64,000 nt of DNA from Chryseobacterium sp. JV274 (GCF_903969135.1 NZ_LR824569.1:1-64000); one strand, 5' to 3'; counted from the first letter of the stretch, positions 49,671 through 59,173 are shown. Notes: a model not told the origin generated them from the letters alone. Program-made: numbers and translations.

Positions 49671-52403
49671 ATGGATCTATTTGTGTTAGTGCCAATTTTT
49701 GGTGTCGTCGCTTTACTTTATACATTTCTTCAGAGCAACTGGGTAAATAAACAGAATGCAGGAAATGAAAAAATGAAAATAATCAGCGGCCATATTGCAG
49801 ACGGTGCAATGGCTTTTCTAAAGGCTGAATATAAAATCTTAATGTACTTCGTGGTGGTAGTCGCCATTTTACTCGCCGTAATGGGATCAAGTAATGCCAA
49901 CTCGCATTGGAGTATCGGTATTGCCTTTGCAGTAGGAGCTGTATTGTCCGCATTAGCAGGTTTTATCGGGATGAAAATTGCTACCAAAGCCAATGTCAGG
50001 ACAGCTGAAGCGGCAAGAACTTCACTGTCGAAAGCGCTTAAAGTATCTTTTACAGGAGGTTCTGTTATGGGAATGGGGGTTGCCGGACTTGCTGTTTTAG
50101 GCTTAGGAGCATTATTCCTGATCATCAAACAGATTTTTGCACCCGATGCCACAGTAGATTCTCATGAAATGGAAAAGACCATTGAAATTCTCACAGGGTT
50201 TTCTCTAGGTGCAGAATCCATAGCACTTTTTGCAAGAGTAGGAGGCGGTATTTATACAAAAGCGGCAGACGTAGGTGCTGACCTTGTAGGAAAAGTAGAA
50301 GCCGGAATCCCTGAAGATGATCCCCGAAACCCTGCAACGATTGCAGATAACGTAGGAGATAACGTAGGTGATGTAGCAGGAATGGGAGCCGACCTTTTCG
50401 GGTCTTATGTTGCAACAGTTCTGGCAACCATGGTGTTAGGTAGAGAAACTATTTCCGATGATGCCTTCGGTGGTTTTGCTCCAATCCTTTTACCGATGCT
50501 GATTGCAGGAACAGGAATTATATTTTCTATGATCGGAACTTTATTTGTGAAAATTAATGATAATGAAGGCTCATCCACTTCCAGTGTACAGAATGCTTTA
50601 AACCTTGGAAACTGGGGAAGTATTGTTATTACAGCTATATCATCTTACTTTCTGGTAACTTATATCCTACCTGAAAAAATGGTTCTAAGAGGCCATGAGT
50701 TTACTAAAATGGGGGTATTTGGTGCCATCATGGTAGGATTGGTTGTAGGAACTTTAATGAGCATCATAACAGAATACTATACCGCAATGGGTAAAAGACC
50801 GGTTTCCAGTATTGTGAGACAGTCTTCTACAGGACACGCAACTAACATTATCGGAGGTTTATCCGTGGGTATGGAATCTACTTTACTTCCGATTATCGTG
50901 TTGGCAGGCGGAATCTATGGATCTTATCTGTGTGCCGGGCTTTATGGTGTTGCCATTGCAGCAGCAGGAATGATGGCTACTACAGCTATGCAGCTGGCAA
51001 TTGATGCCTTTGGACCTATTGCTGATAATGCCGGTGGTATTGCCGAAATGAGTGAACTTCCCAAAGAGGTACGTGAAAAAACAGATATCCTGGATGCGGT
51101 AGGAAATACAACTGCAGCTACCGGAAAAGGATTTGCTATTGCTTCAGCAGCTTTGACAGCATTAGCATTATTTGCAGCTTTTGTTGGAATTGCAGGAATT
51201 GACGGAATTGATATTTACAGAGCAGATGTTTTGGCTGGTTTATTTATTGGTGGAATGATTCCGTTTATCTTTTCATCATTGGCAATCACTGCAGTTGGGC
51301 AGGCTGCCATGGCGATGGTGGAAGAAGTAAGAAGACAGTTTCGTGAAATTCCGGGAATTTTAGAAGGAAAGGCACAACCTGAATATGAAAAATGTGTTGC
51401 TATCTCTACAGATGCCTCCATCAGAAAAATGATGCTGCCTGGTGCTATAGCAATCATTTCCCCACTCTTAATGGGATTTATTTTCGGTCCTGAAGTATTG
51501 GGAGGATTTTTGGCTGGTGCCACGGTATGTGGTGTTTTGATGGGAATGTTCCAGAATAACGCAGGAGGTGCCTGGGATAATGCTAAAAAATCATTTGAAA
51601 AAGGGGTGGATATCAATGGACAGACCTATTACAAAGGTTCAGAGCCACATAAAGCATCTGTAACAGGAGATACGGTTGGAGATCCTTTTAAAGATACTTC
51701 CGGCCCATCCATGAATATTCTGATCAAGTTAATGTCAATTGTTTCTTTGGTTATTGCACCTACTTTAGCTGTTTTGCATAAAGATAAAATTGAAGCCAAC
51801 AGAAAAGCAAAAATTGAAAGCCTTACCGGAATATCTGCCGCTACAACGGCTGGTCATGCAGATCTTACAACAGTTCCGGTTTCCCCTGGTGGAGTTCAGG
51901 GACATCTTAATGAAAGTGGCGACTTTGTGTATGAAACAGGAAATGTTCAGAAAATAAAATTGGATGGAGGAAAAACGATTGCCATAGGAGATGGAAGCCA
52001 GCTTTATCAGCTTTATAATGTGGTGAAACAGAAAGATAAATCTGCTTTAGACCCTAATAAATGGTACACCATTGAAAACCTTTATTTTGAAACAGGTTCC
52101 AGTGACCTGAAGGCAGGCTATGAACTCCAGCTGAATACTTTAGCGGAAATCTTAAATGCATATCCTGATCTGAAAATAAAATTAGGCGGATATACAGATA
52201 ACAGTGGTAATGAAGATAGTAATCTTAAATTATCAAATCTGAGGGCACAAACAGCAAAACTTAAATTACTCGAGCTGGGTGTTTCTGCAGACAGAGTAGA
52301 AGCTGAAGGATATGGTTCACAGCATCCGGTATGTGAAGCCAATGACACTGATGAGTGTAAAGCAAAAAACAGAAGAATTGATGTAAGAGTTCTGGCTCTT
52401 TAA
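49671..52403 (+). CDS. hppA: Membrane proton-pumping pyrophosphatase fused to an OmpA-like domain
   Basis: The 910-residue protein couples PPi hydrolysis to ion pumping. Residues 1 to about 700 are a complete H+/Na+-PPase core: [20 protein letters not shown], the PPi/Mg loop [20 protein letters not shown], and [19 protein letters not shown] with Ala482 predicts K+ dependence. Glu182 in LGAESIALF, with Gly in DLFGSY, suggests the Flavobacterium-type H+ pump (from recalled family rules). Residues about 702-797 are a linker and 798-908 an OmpA C-terminal domain: [34 protein letters not shown], with the Asp and Arg that bind diaminopimelate. The fusion would tie the pump to peptidoglycan; the known periplasmic C-terminus of the pump fits this. 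Confidence 0.94.
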   Translation: MDLFVLVPIFGVVALLYTFLQSNWVNKQNAGNEKMKIISGHIADGAMAFLKAEYKILMYFVVVVAILLAVMGSSNANSHWSIGIAFAVGAVLSALAGFIGMKIATKANVRTAEAARTSLSKALKVSFTGGSVMGMGVAGLAVLGLGALFLIIKQIFAPDATVDSHEMEKTIEILTGFSLGAESIALFARVGGGIYTKAADVGADLVGKVEAGIPEDDPRNPATIADNVGDNVGDVAGMGADLFGSYVATVLATMVLGRETISDDAFGGFAPILLPMLIAGTGIIFSMIGTLFVKINDNEGSSTSSVQNALNLGNWGSIVITAISSYFLVTYILPEKMVLRGHEFTKMGVFGAIMVGLVVGTLMSIITEYYTAMGKRPVSSIVRQSSTGHATNIIGGLSVGMESTLLPIIVLAGGIYGSYLCAGLYGVAIAAAGMMATTAMQLAIDAFGPIADNAGGIAEMSELPKEVREKTDILDAVGNTTAATGKGFAIASAALTALALFAAFVGIAGIDGIDIYRADVLAGLFIGGMIPFIFSSLAITAVGQAAMAMVEEVRRQFREIPGILEGKAQPEYEKCVAISTDASIRKMMLPGAIAIISPLLMGFIFGPEVLGGFLAGATVCGVLMGMFQNNAGGAWDNAKKSFEKGVDINGQTYYKGSEPHKASVTGDTVGDPFKDTSGPSMNILIKLMSIVSLVIAPTLAVLHKDKIEANRKAKIESLTGISAATTAGHADLTTVPVSPGGVQGHLNESGDFVYETGNVQKIKLDGGKTIAIGDGSQLYQLYNVVKQKDKSALDPNKWYTIENLYFETGSSDLKAGYELQLNTLAEILNAYPDLKIKLGGYTDNSGNEDSNLKLSNLRAQTAKLKLLELGVSADRVEAEGYGSQHPVCEANDTDECKAKNRRIDVRVLAL

Positions 52404-52426
52404 AATCATTAAAATATAATGGAAGC

Positions 52427-52453
52427 ACTGCCTTGGCGGTGCTTTTTTTATTA
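52427..52453 (+). terminator. hppA terminator
   Basis: Stem AAGCACTGCC / GGCGGTGCTT with a 2-base loop and one G-T pair is followed by T residues. Confidence 0.82.
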
Positions 52454-52537
52454 TATTTTGGGGTAGCATGAAAATTAAAATTATATGAATAGATATCCAC
52501 AATCATCTGTGAAAATCTGAGAAATCTGTGAGAAAAA

Positions 52538-53677
52538 TCAAAGATTCCTTTTTAAATGTTCCAAAGCCTGGATAATCAGTTCATCTTTTTTAGCAAAACT
52601 AAACCTGACATAATCTGAATTCTGTCTTGAGTTGTAAAAAGCCGAAAGCGGAAGACAAGAAACTTTTTTCTCGATTGTAAGCCATTTTGAAAACTCTACA
52701 TCCGTCATGGTAGTAGAAATATTCCGGAAATTAACGACCTGGAAAACACTTCCTTCCGCTTGCTGTTCAACTTGCAGGGGAGTTTCCTGAATCAGCTGAT
52801 TGAAAATATCTCTTTTATTCTGCATTATTTCTTTATTGATGGCCGGATCAAATACATCCAGATACTTTGCGATAGCATATTGCGCCGGAGCATTGGCACT
52901 GTAAGAAATATACTGTTGGTGGCACTGGAATTTTGCCGTTAAAGTTTCAGAAGCTAGCATGTAACTGACTTTCCATCCGGAAGTATGAAACATTTTGCCA
53001 AAAGAAAAAATACAGAATGTCTTTTCTCTGAGCCCCGGATGAATAAAAGAACTGTAATGCTTAACTTCATCATAGCAGTACGTGTCATATATTTCTTCAG
53101 AAATCAAATATATATCGCGATCCTTAGTCAGTTCATACAAGTGATTCCAATCTTCCTTTTTCCATACTTTCCCGGTTGGATTTTGAGGAGAATTTACAAT
53201 GACAGCTTTGGTTTTTTCAGTAATACAGTTTTTAAACAAATCCCAGTTGATCGTAAAATCACCATCAAGATCATAATAGACAGGGATTCCGCCATTCATG
53301 ACAACAGCAGGTCCATAAGTATAATATGAAGGTTGGATAATAATTACTTCATCATATTGATTTAAAATTGATTTGAGGGAAGTATATAAAGCAAAGGTTG
53401 CACACGGAACAATGGTTATTTCTCTAGCTGTAACAGGAATTTTGTGAGTCCGTTTTGCATTGAAACGAATGATACTTTCGATCAGAAGGGGATTGCCGGC
53501 AAGAGGTTCATAATGGTAAGTGTCTCTTTCGGCTGCTTCTTTTAAGAATATTTTAAGTCTTTCATCAATATCAAAATCGGGAAGTCCCAGAGAAAGATCA
53601 AAGCTTCCGTGTCTGGCTGCAAGTTCGGACATTTCTGTAAAAAAGGAATAATGAGTAAATCCGTAAATTTTATCCAC
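52538..53677 (-). CDS. Class I/II PLP-dependent aminotransferase
   Basis: The 379-residue fold-type I enzyme has SLGLPDFDIDERLKIFLKEA, YHYEPLAGNPLLIESI, ITIVPCATFALYTSLKSILN, NSPQNPTGKVWKKEDW with the substrate-binding Asn, EEIYDTYCYD with the PLP Asp/Tyr region, and SFGKMFHTSGWKVSYMLA with the PLP Lys. YVRFSFAKKDELI supplies the carboxylate Arg. The order matches the methionine/kynurenine aminotransferase group (YbdL-like). The donor is unproven. It is divergent from the M28 peptidase gene. Confidence 0.93.
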   Translation of the reverse strand: MDKIYGFTHYSFFTEMSELAARHGSFDLSLGLPDFDIDERLKIFLKEAAERDTYHYEPLAGNPLLIESIIRFNAKRTHKIPVTAREITIVPCATFALYTSLKSILNQYDEVIIIQPSYYTYGPAVVMNGGIPVYYDLDGDFTINWDLFKNCITEKTKAVIVNSPQNPTGKVWKKEDWNHLYELTKDRDIYLISEEIYDTYCYDEVKHYSSFIHPGLREKTFCIFSFGKMFHTSGWKVSYMLASETLTAKFQCHQQYISYSANAPAQYAIAKYLDVFDPAINKEIMQNKRDIFNQLIQETPLQVEQQAEGSVFQVVNFRNISTTMTDVEFSKWLTIEKKVSCLPLSAFYNSRQNSDYVRFSFAKKDELIIQALEHLKRNL

Positions 53678-53837
53678 CTATTTTGTATTTTAATCAAATA
53701 TAATAAAAAATTAATACCGTATTGAGTTTTAAATTGGAGTATCGTTAATTTTATAATGGGAAGCATATGATATTGCGATTTTGATCTGTTTTATTAGAAT
53801 TCAATAAAATTTGTTATTTTTAAGAAATTTATTCTTT

Positions 53838-54878
53838 ATGAAAAAAATACTTATTCCGTTATTTGCCATGGCTATAGTGACCAGTTGTGGGACGGCAAAA
53901 ATATCTGATGGGAATTCTTCACATCCTGTTTCAACAAAACATAACAAGGCTTTTAACAATGCATACAAGGTAATTAATGCTGAGGATTTAAAGAAAAATC
54001 TGTATGTCATTGCAGCAAATGATATGGAAGGGCGAGATACAGGAAGCAAAGGGCAGAAGAAGGCGGGAGAGTATATGATTAATTATTATAAAAATCTTGG
54101 TATTTCCGGACCTAAAGCATTAGGCTCATACTATCAGAAAGTTCCATCTGAGTTTATGAAAAAAAGAGGTGGAGGTAACCTTCCTGATTCTGAAAATATC
54201 ATGGCTTTTATTGAAGGAAGCGAAAAACCGGACGAGATTGTTGTAGTTTCTGCACATTATGATCATGTAGGAACAAAAAATGGAGTCGTGTACAACGGAG
54301 CAGACGATGACGGAAGCGGCACTGTAGCAGTAATGGAAATCGCCAAGGCATTCCAGCAGGCAAAAAAAGCAGGAAAAGGACCTAAAAGATCGATCCTGTT
54401 TCTGCACGTTACAGGAGAAGAACACGGATTGTTTGGTTCAGAATATTATTCCGAAAATCCTGTTTTCCCATTAGCCAATACCGTTGTTGATCTTAATATT
54501 GACATGATTGGACGTGATGATCCTGCCAACAGAGGGAAACAATATGTATATGTCATTGGTTCTGAAATGTTAAGCTCTCAGCTTAAAGTAATTAACGAAG
54601 CTGCAAATAAGAGAACGAATAACCTGGAACTTAATTACAAATATGATGATTTGAATGATCCGGAACAATTATATTACCGTTCAGATCACTATAATTTTGC
54701 CAAACATAATATTCCTGTCGCATTCTTTTTTGATGGGATTCATGAAGATTATCATAAGCCAACAGATGATCCTGAAAAGATTGATTATCAATTATTAGAG
54801 AAAAGAACCCAGCTTATTTTTACTACAGCATGGGATATTGCCAACAGAGAAGAAAGAATTGTGGTTGACAGAAAATAA
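53838..54878 (+). CDS. M28 family metallopeptidase lipoprotein
   Basis: The 346-residue protein has a lipoprotein signal (LIPLFAMAIVTSC) and an M28 aminopeptidase-type catalytic domain with two zinc ions: VVSAHYDHVGT (His), VYNGADDDGSGTVAVME (bridging Asp), HVTGEEHGLFGSEYY (catalytic Glu pair), LNIDMIGRDDP (Asp) and RSDHYNFAKHNIP (His). It probably trims peptides at the cell envelope. The start is ATG 53838; the frame upstream is an unlikely extension. A GNAT gene follows after 25 bases and may be co-transcribed. Confidence 0.93.
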   Translation: MKKILIPLFAMAIVTSCGTAKISDGNSSHPVSTKHNKAFNNAYKVINAEDLKKNLYVIAANDMEGRDTGSKGQKKAGEYMINYYKNLGISGPKALGSYYQKVPSEFMKKRGGGNLPDSENIMAFIEGSEKPDEIVVVSAHYDHVGTKNGVVYNGADDDGSGTVAVMEIAKAFQQAKKAGKGPKRSILFLHVTGEEHGLFGSEYYSENPVFPLANTVVDLNIDMIGRDDPANRGKQYVYVIGSEMLSSQLKVINEAANKRTNNLELNYKYDDLNDPEQLYYRSDHYNFAKHNIPVAFFFDGIHEDYHKPTDDPEKIDYQLLEKRTQLIFTTAWDIANREERIVVDRK

Positions 54879-54903
54879 TCAAGAATTAAGAAAAACAATC
54901 ACC

Positions 54904-55353
54904 ATGAACATAGTAATCCGAGAAGCAAGACCGGAAGACATTCCACAGATTCAGGTCGTAAGAAATTCTGTGAAAGAAAACACATTATCAGATCCAGGTT
55001 TGGTTACAGATAAAGACTGTGAGGAATTTCTTTTTCAAAGAGGAAAAGGTTGGGTAAGTGAGGCAAAAGGTCAGATTGTAGGCTTTTCCATTGCAGATCT
55101 GAAAGAAAATAATATCTGGGCTTTATTTGTACATCCTGATTTTGAAAATCAGGGAATCGGCAGAAAGCTTCATGACATCATGCTCGACTGGTATTTTAAA
55201 CAAAAGAAAGACGATCTGTGGCTTGGTACTTCACCTGGAACACGGGCTGAGAATTTCTACAGAAAATCTGGATGGAAAGAAACCGGAACCCATGGAAAAG
55301 GAGAGGTAAAATTTGAAATGACCTATGAACACTGGAAAAATAAAATAGTATGA
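54904..55353 (+). CDS. GNAT family N-acetyltransferase
   Basis: The 149-residue protein has MNIVIREARPEDIPQIQVVR at the start, FSIADLKENNIWALFVHPDF, ENQGIGRKLHDIMLDWYFKQ with the acetyl-CoA loop QGIGRK, and GTRAENFYRKSGWKETGTHG. It is a plain single-domain GNAT with unknown substrate. I start at ATG 54904, as the longer frame overlaps the peptidase. Its end overlaps the next start by ATGA, forming a small operon with the VOC and endonuclease V-like genes. Confidence 0.87.
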   Translation: MNIVIREARPEDIPQIQVVRNSVKENTLSDPGLVTDKDCEEFLFQRGKGWVSEAKGQIVGFSIADLKENNIWALFVHPDFENQGIGRKLHDIMLDWYFKQKKDDLWLGTSPGTRAENFYRKSGWKETGTHGKGEVKFEMTYEHWKNKIV

Positions 55354-55712
55354 CACCGAAACTAAAATCCATCAGACCTTTTATCGGAGCAAAGAATTTT
55401 GAGATCAGCAGAAACTTTTATAAGGATCTCGGATTTGAAGAGGTTGTTCTGGAGCCCAAGTTATCACTGTTTATACGAGAGGAAATAGGCTTTTATCTTC
55501 AGGATTATTATACAAAGGATTGGGTTGATAATACCATGATCTTTATGGAAGTGGTCAATACAGATGAATTCTGGAAGGAGCTTTTATCCTTAAAGCTTAC
55601 AGATACCTATGAGAATGTAAAACTTACTCCTGTAAGAACCATGGAATGGGGAAAAGAGTGTTTTGTACATGATCCTTCAGGGATTTTATGGCATTTTGGC
55701 GAGTTTTTTTAA
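55350..55712 (+). CDS. VOC (glyoxalase/bleomycin resistance-like) superfamily protein
   Basis: The 120-residue protein has the VOC beta-alpha-beta-beta-beta repeat: IRPFIGAKNFEISRNFYKDL followed by GFEEVVLEPKLSLFIREEIG, and in the second half VKLTPVRTMEWGKECFVHDP and SGILWHFGEFF. The metal ligands of glyoxalase I are not complete, so it may bind but not isomerise. The start overlaps the GNAT stop, indicating translational coupling. Confidence 0.85.
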   Translation: MTPKLKSIRPFIGAKNFEISRNFYKDLGFEEVVLEPKLSLFIREEIGFYLQDYYTKDWVDNTMIFMEVVNTDEFWKELLSLKLTDTYENVKLTPVRTMEWGKECFVHDPSGILWHFGEFF

Positions 55713-55723
55713 GGGAATAAAAT

Positions 55724-56224
55724 ATGATTTACGCATTTGATACCTATTATTATGAGGATTATGCCAATACGGTGTGTATTGCATTTGAGGACTGGACGTC
55801 TGAAAAAGAAGTGGAAGTTTTTATAGAACAGACTGCTGTGAGTTCAGCATATGAAAGCGGGGCGTTTTACAAAAGAGAATTACCCTGCATTTTAAGTCTG
55901 CTCACGAAAATTACATTAAAATCAGAAGATATTATCATTGTTGACGGATATGTTACTCTTGACAATGATGGAAAAATAGGGTTGGGCGGCCACCTCTACG
56001 AAGCATTGGAAGAAAAGTGTCCTATTATTGGGATCGCCAAAAACGAATTTACAACTCCGGATTCCCAAAGGAGAAGTGTATTTCGCGGAGAAAGTAAAAC
56101 ACCACTTTTTGTGACAGCCAAAGGAATGAATGTAGATGAAGTTCAATTGAAAGTAGAACAAATGCATGGCACTTACAGAATGCCCACGCTGCTTAAAAAA
56201 CTGGATCAGCTGAGCAGAACATAA
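55724..56224 (+). CDS. Short endonuclease V-like protein
   Basis: The 166-residue protein resembles endonuclease V (Nfi), which nicks DNA or RNA next to inosine, but is about 55 residues shorter. The three catalytic acids of the family can be placed: Asp6 (YAFDTYY), Glu52 (YKRELPCILSLL) and Asp74 (IIIVDGYVTLD). GLGGHLYEALEEKCPIIGIA, then KNEF, corresponds to the IGVAK block. The Tyr wedge and the N-terminal strand differ from the standard enzyme. It may be a compact relative with altered specificity. The gene is 11 bases after the VOC gene. Confidence 0.8.
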   Translation: MIYAFDTYYYEDYANTVCIAFEDWTSEKEVEVFIEQTAVSSAYESGAFYKRELPCILSLLTKITLKSEDIIIVDGYVTLDNDGKIGLGGHLYEALEEKCPIIGIAKNEFTTPDSQRRSVFRGESKTPLFVTAKGMNVDEVQLKVEQMHGTYRMPTLLKKLDQLSRT

Positions 56225-56230
56225 AAATTA

Positions 56231-56260
56231 AAGTCTTACTTATTACAGTAAGATTTTTTT
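56231..56260 (+). terminator. Terminator of the GNAT-VOC-endonuclease V-like operon
   Basis: Stem AAGTCTTACT / AGTAAGATTT with one G-T pair and a 6-base loop is followed by T5. Confidence 0.7.
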
Positions 56261-56270
56261 AATCCTTAAT

Positions 56271-56357
56271 ATACCGATTGGTATATTTTAATTATCTTTG
56301 TATTGTTCCCTGTGAAAAGGAAAGAATTTTTTTAACCAGAAATATACCGATTGGTAT
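56271..56357 (+). promoter_or_regulatory. Two TetR-type operators flanking the thiolase promoter
   Basis: The identical palindromic 14-mer ATACCGATTGGTAT occurs at 56271-56284 and 56344-56357. Between them lies TATCTTTG (56293-56300), a -7 element. The first copy covers the -33 zone and the second lies in the leader 15 bases before the ATG. The motif is the classic shape of TetR/AcrR-family operators. No tetR gene is in the window. Confidence 0.7.
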
Positions 56358-56372
56358 TAAAAATAATATCCT

Positions 56373-57548
56373 ATGAAAGAAGTATTTATATTGGCTGCAA
56401 AACGAACTCCAGTGGGTGGTTTTATGGGAAGCCTATCCGGATTTACAGCTCCTCAACTTGGAGCAGTTGTAATTAAAAATGCCTATGAAAACATCGGATT
56501 GGCTCCGGAGCATATAGACAGTGTGTATATGGGAAATGTACTCAGTGCCGGGCTGGGGCAGTCTCCTGCAAGACAGGCCGCTATTTTTGGAGGAATTCCG
56601 GTAGATAAAGATGCAACAACAATAAACAAAGTCTGTGCTTCCGGAATGAAAGCGGCTATGATCGGTGCTCAGCAGATTCAGCTTGGTCTGGAACATCTTG
56701 TCATGACTGGTGGTATGGAAAGTATGAGCAATGTTCCTCATTACGTTAAGCTTCGTCTGGGAACAAAATTAGGAGATACCAACCTTACTGATGGCGTGAT
56801 TAAAGATGGTCTATGGGATGTGTATAATGATTTCCATATGGGAAGTGCCGCTGAATTGGGCGTAAAAAAATATGGATTAACACGGCAGCAGCTTGATGAA
56901 TATGCTTTGTTTTCCTATCATCGGGCTCAGGAAGCAGCGAAAAACGGTAAGTTCAGCAATGAATTGATCCCGATCTCAATTGAAGGAAAGAAAGGGTCTA
57001 TCATCGTAGATAAAGATGAAGATATTGAGAAACTTATTCCAGAGAAAATTTCTCTTTTGAAACCGGCATTTGAATCAGAGGGTACACTGACAGCTGCTAA
57101 TTCCAGCAATCTGAATGATGGGGCTGCAGCAATTCTAGTAGGATCTTCAGAAGCTATACAGCAGCATAATTTGAAACCCTTGGCCAGGATCGCAGCATAT
57201 GCAGATGCGGCTCAGTCTCCGGAATGGTTTACTACTTCTCCGTCTATTGCCATTCAGAAATTGTTGAAACAAACAGGTCTCAGTTTATCTGATATTGATT
57301 ATTTTGAGATTAATGAAGCCTATTCCTCAGTGATTTTATCCAACCAGCAGATTTTGGGTTATGACCTCAATAAGGTAAATATTTACGGTGGAGCGGTTGC
57401 TTTGGGACACCCGATTGGTGCTTCAGGAGCCAGAATTATAACAACTTTAGTCAATGTACTGCGGCAGGAAAAAGGAAGATTGGGGATAGCTGCCATCTGC
57501 AATGGAGGAGGTGGAGCGTCTGCAGTTCTTATCGAAAATGTAAGTTGA
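56373..57548 (+). CDS. Acetyl-CoA C-acyltransferase (thiolase)
   Basis: The 391-residue enzyme has all thiolase landmarks: nucleophilic Cys in TINKVCASGMKAAMIG, EINEAYSSVI, VNIYGGAVALGHPIGASGAR with catalytic His, and CNGGGGASA with the second Cys. Thiolases either condense acetyl-CoA units or cleave 3-ketoacyl-CoA; the side cannot be decided from sequence by eye. The two TetR-type operators suggest control by acyl-CoA or a similar ligand, as for fatty-acid degradation regulators. Monocistronic. Confidence 0.95.
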   Translation: MKEVFILAAKRTPVGGFMGSLSGFTAPQLGAVVIKNAYENIGLAPEHIDSVYMGNVLSAGLGQSPARQAAIFGGIPVDKDATTINKVCASGMKAAMIGAQQIQLGLEHLVMTGGMESMSNVPHYVKLRLGTKLGDTNLTDGVIKDGLWDVYNDFHMGSAAELGVKKYGLTRQQLDEYALFSYHRAQEAAKNGKFSNELIPISIEGKKGSIIVDKDEDIEKLIPEKISLLKPAFESEGTLTAANSSNLNDGAAAILVGSSEAIQQHNLKPLARIAAYADAAQSPEWFTTSPSIAIQKLLKQTGLSLSDIDYFEINEAYSSVILSNQQILGYDLNKVNIYGGAVALGHPIGASGARIITTLVNVLRQEKGRLGIAAICNGGGGASAVLIENVS

Positions 57549-57586
57549 AGCAGATAAAATTCCTTAGATTCGATTCTTTATAACGA

Positions 57587-57627
57587 AAAGACTTTTCTTG
57601 AAATAAAATTTGAGAAAGGTCTTTTTT
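57587..57627 (+). terminator. Thiolase terminator
   Basis: Stem AAAAGACTTTTCT / AGAAAGGTCTTTT with one G-T pair and a 14-base loop is followed by T residues. Confidence 0.7.
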
Positions 57628-57787
57628 ATTTATAACAGATTGATTATCCATTAGTAAATTAAGTTTCCAGATAAATATCATTAGGCAGTCAATGGTCTAT
57701 TTTTGCTAAACTGACAAATATCATTACATTCTTATTTTTATTCATTCTAAATAAATATAAATTTGTCCCAAGAAATTCAAACAAAAA

Positions 57788-59098
57788 ATGAAAAAAATAA
57801 CTACTCTTTCTGGTATTGTACTTTGCTCTCTGGTGAATGCACAATTGCAATATTGTATGCCTGCATTTCAGTATGGAGCTGACAGTAATATGATCAGTAA
57901 TGTTACTTTCGGAAACATTAATAACTCATCACCGGTTCAGTCAGGGAATGCACAAATTTATGAGAATTTTACATCAATGTCCACAGATTTGCAATCCGGA
58001 AGTAATTATAATATATCTGTAACTGGTCCTTCCAGTACATTTCCCAGTGATGTAGCTGTTTTTATAGACTTTAATCAGAATGGTAATTTTGATGATGCCG
58101 GAGAAAGCTTCTACATTGGAAGACTTGAAGCAGCCAATCCAGCCAATGCATTTACCATCAACAATACAATAGTGATTCCTGCAAACGCGGCCAATGGGAG
58201 TACAAGAATGAGGGTTCTTAAGAATACAAATGTTCAGGCTTATTCTGATCCTAATGCTGCCAATTCTATCAGTTCAGCCTGTGATTCCGGCTTAAGAGCA
58301 GGGCAGACTGAAGATTATACCGTCAATATTATAGGAAACACAGTGAATTTCCCGGCTCCTTACTGTGGTGCCGAAAATGTAACCAGTCTTACAGTAAGCG
58401 AAATAAGCAAAGTAGAATTTGCCGGAACCGTAAGAAACAGTGCTATTGACGGTAACTCAGATGTTCTTGAAAATTTTACGGCGACTGTCTTCACTGTTAA
58501 CCGGGGAAATGCCTATCCTATAACAGTAACAGGAGGTACTCATGGACAGAATACCGTATCAGTGTATGCTTATATTGATTTTAACCATAATAATCAGTTT
58601 GATGCGGATGAGAAGTTTAACCTGGGCTATCTGGACCATTCCAATCCGGTTACTACTACAGAATCAGGGATCACATCCGGTAGTATTATAATTCCGGGAG
58701 GAGCGCAGCTTGGAGAAACCCGTTTCAGATTGGTAAAAGCATATGAATCAAATTCATGGATGGGAACTTTGGAAAACCTTCCATGCCCTTCAGGATGGTT
58801 TATAGGGCAGGCAGAAGATTATACGCTTAAAATTCAGCCGGAAAGCCTTTCCACAATAGAGGTTTCTAAAGAAGCATCAGCCAATGTTCAGATATATCCG
58901 AACCCTACAACGAATTCTGTGAATATCAAGATGAAAGAAAAGCTGGAGAAATATGAAATTTACAATATGTCAGGGCAGAAGATGCTGGAAGGCAATTCGA
59001 TGAATGTACCCATGGAGAATTTTACTTCTGGAACATATCTTATTAAAATCCTGACAAAGAATCAAAAAACAGTCACAGAAAAGATTATCAAAAAATAG
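57788..59098 (+). CDS. T9SS-exported GEVED-domain protein
   Basis: The 436-residue protein has a signal peptide (KKITTLSGIVLCSLVNA) and two GEVED domains of about 150 residues. The first has VFIDFNQNGNFDDAGESFYI and LRAGQTEDYTVNI; the second has AYIDFNHNNQFDADEKFNLG and WFIGQAEDYTLKI. The FxDFNxNGxFxxxxE text looks like a Ca2+-binding loop. The last 75 residues form a type A T9SS sorting domain (NVQIYPNPTTNSVNIKMKEK to TEKIIKK). It is surface-bound or secreted; adhesion or a structural role is a guess. TATTTTTG at about 57692 could be a promoter element with a long leader. Confidence 0.88.
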   Translation: MKKITTLSGIVLCSLVNAQLQYCMPAFQYGADSNMISNVTFGNINNSSPVQSGNAQIYENFTSMSTDLQSGSNYNISVTGPSSTFPSDVAVFIDFNQNGNFDDAGESFYIGRLEAANPANAFTINNTIVIPANAANGSTRMRVLKNTNVQAYSDPNAANSISSACDSGLRAGQTEDYTVNIIGNTVNFPAPYCGAENVTSLTVSEISKVEFAGTVRNSAIDGNSDVLENFTATVFTVNRGNAYPITVTGGTHGQNTVSVYAYIDFNHNNQFDADEKFNLGYLDHSNPVTTTESGITSGSIIIPGGAQLGETRFRLVKAYESNSWMGTLENLPCPSGWFIGQAEDYTLKIQPESLSTIEVSKEASANVQIYPNPTTNSVNIKMKEKLEKYEIYNMSGQKMLEGNSMNVPMENFTSGTYLIKILTKNQKTVTEKIIKK

Positions 59099-59143
59099 AC
59101 ACATCATATCTAAATCATATCCATATCAATTTTTGTTTTTAAT

Positions 59144-59173
59144 CGACAGGTTCTTTACCTGTCGGTTTTTTTA
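59144..59173. terminator. Terminator between the GEVED and SNF2 genes
   Basis: Stem CGACAGGT / ACCTGTCG with a 5-base loop is followed by T-rich sequence. Confidence 0.8.
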
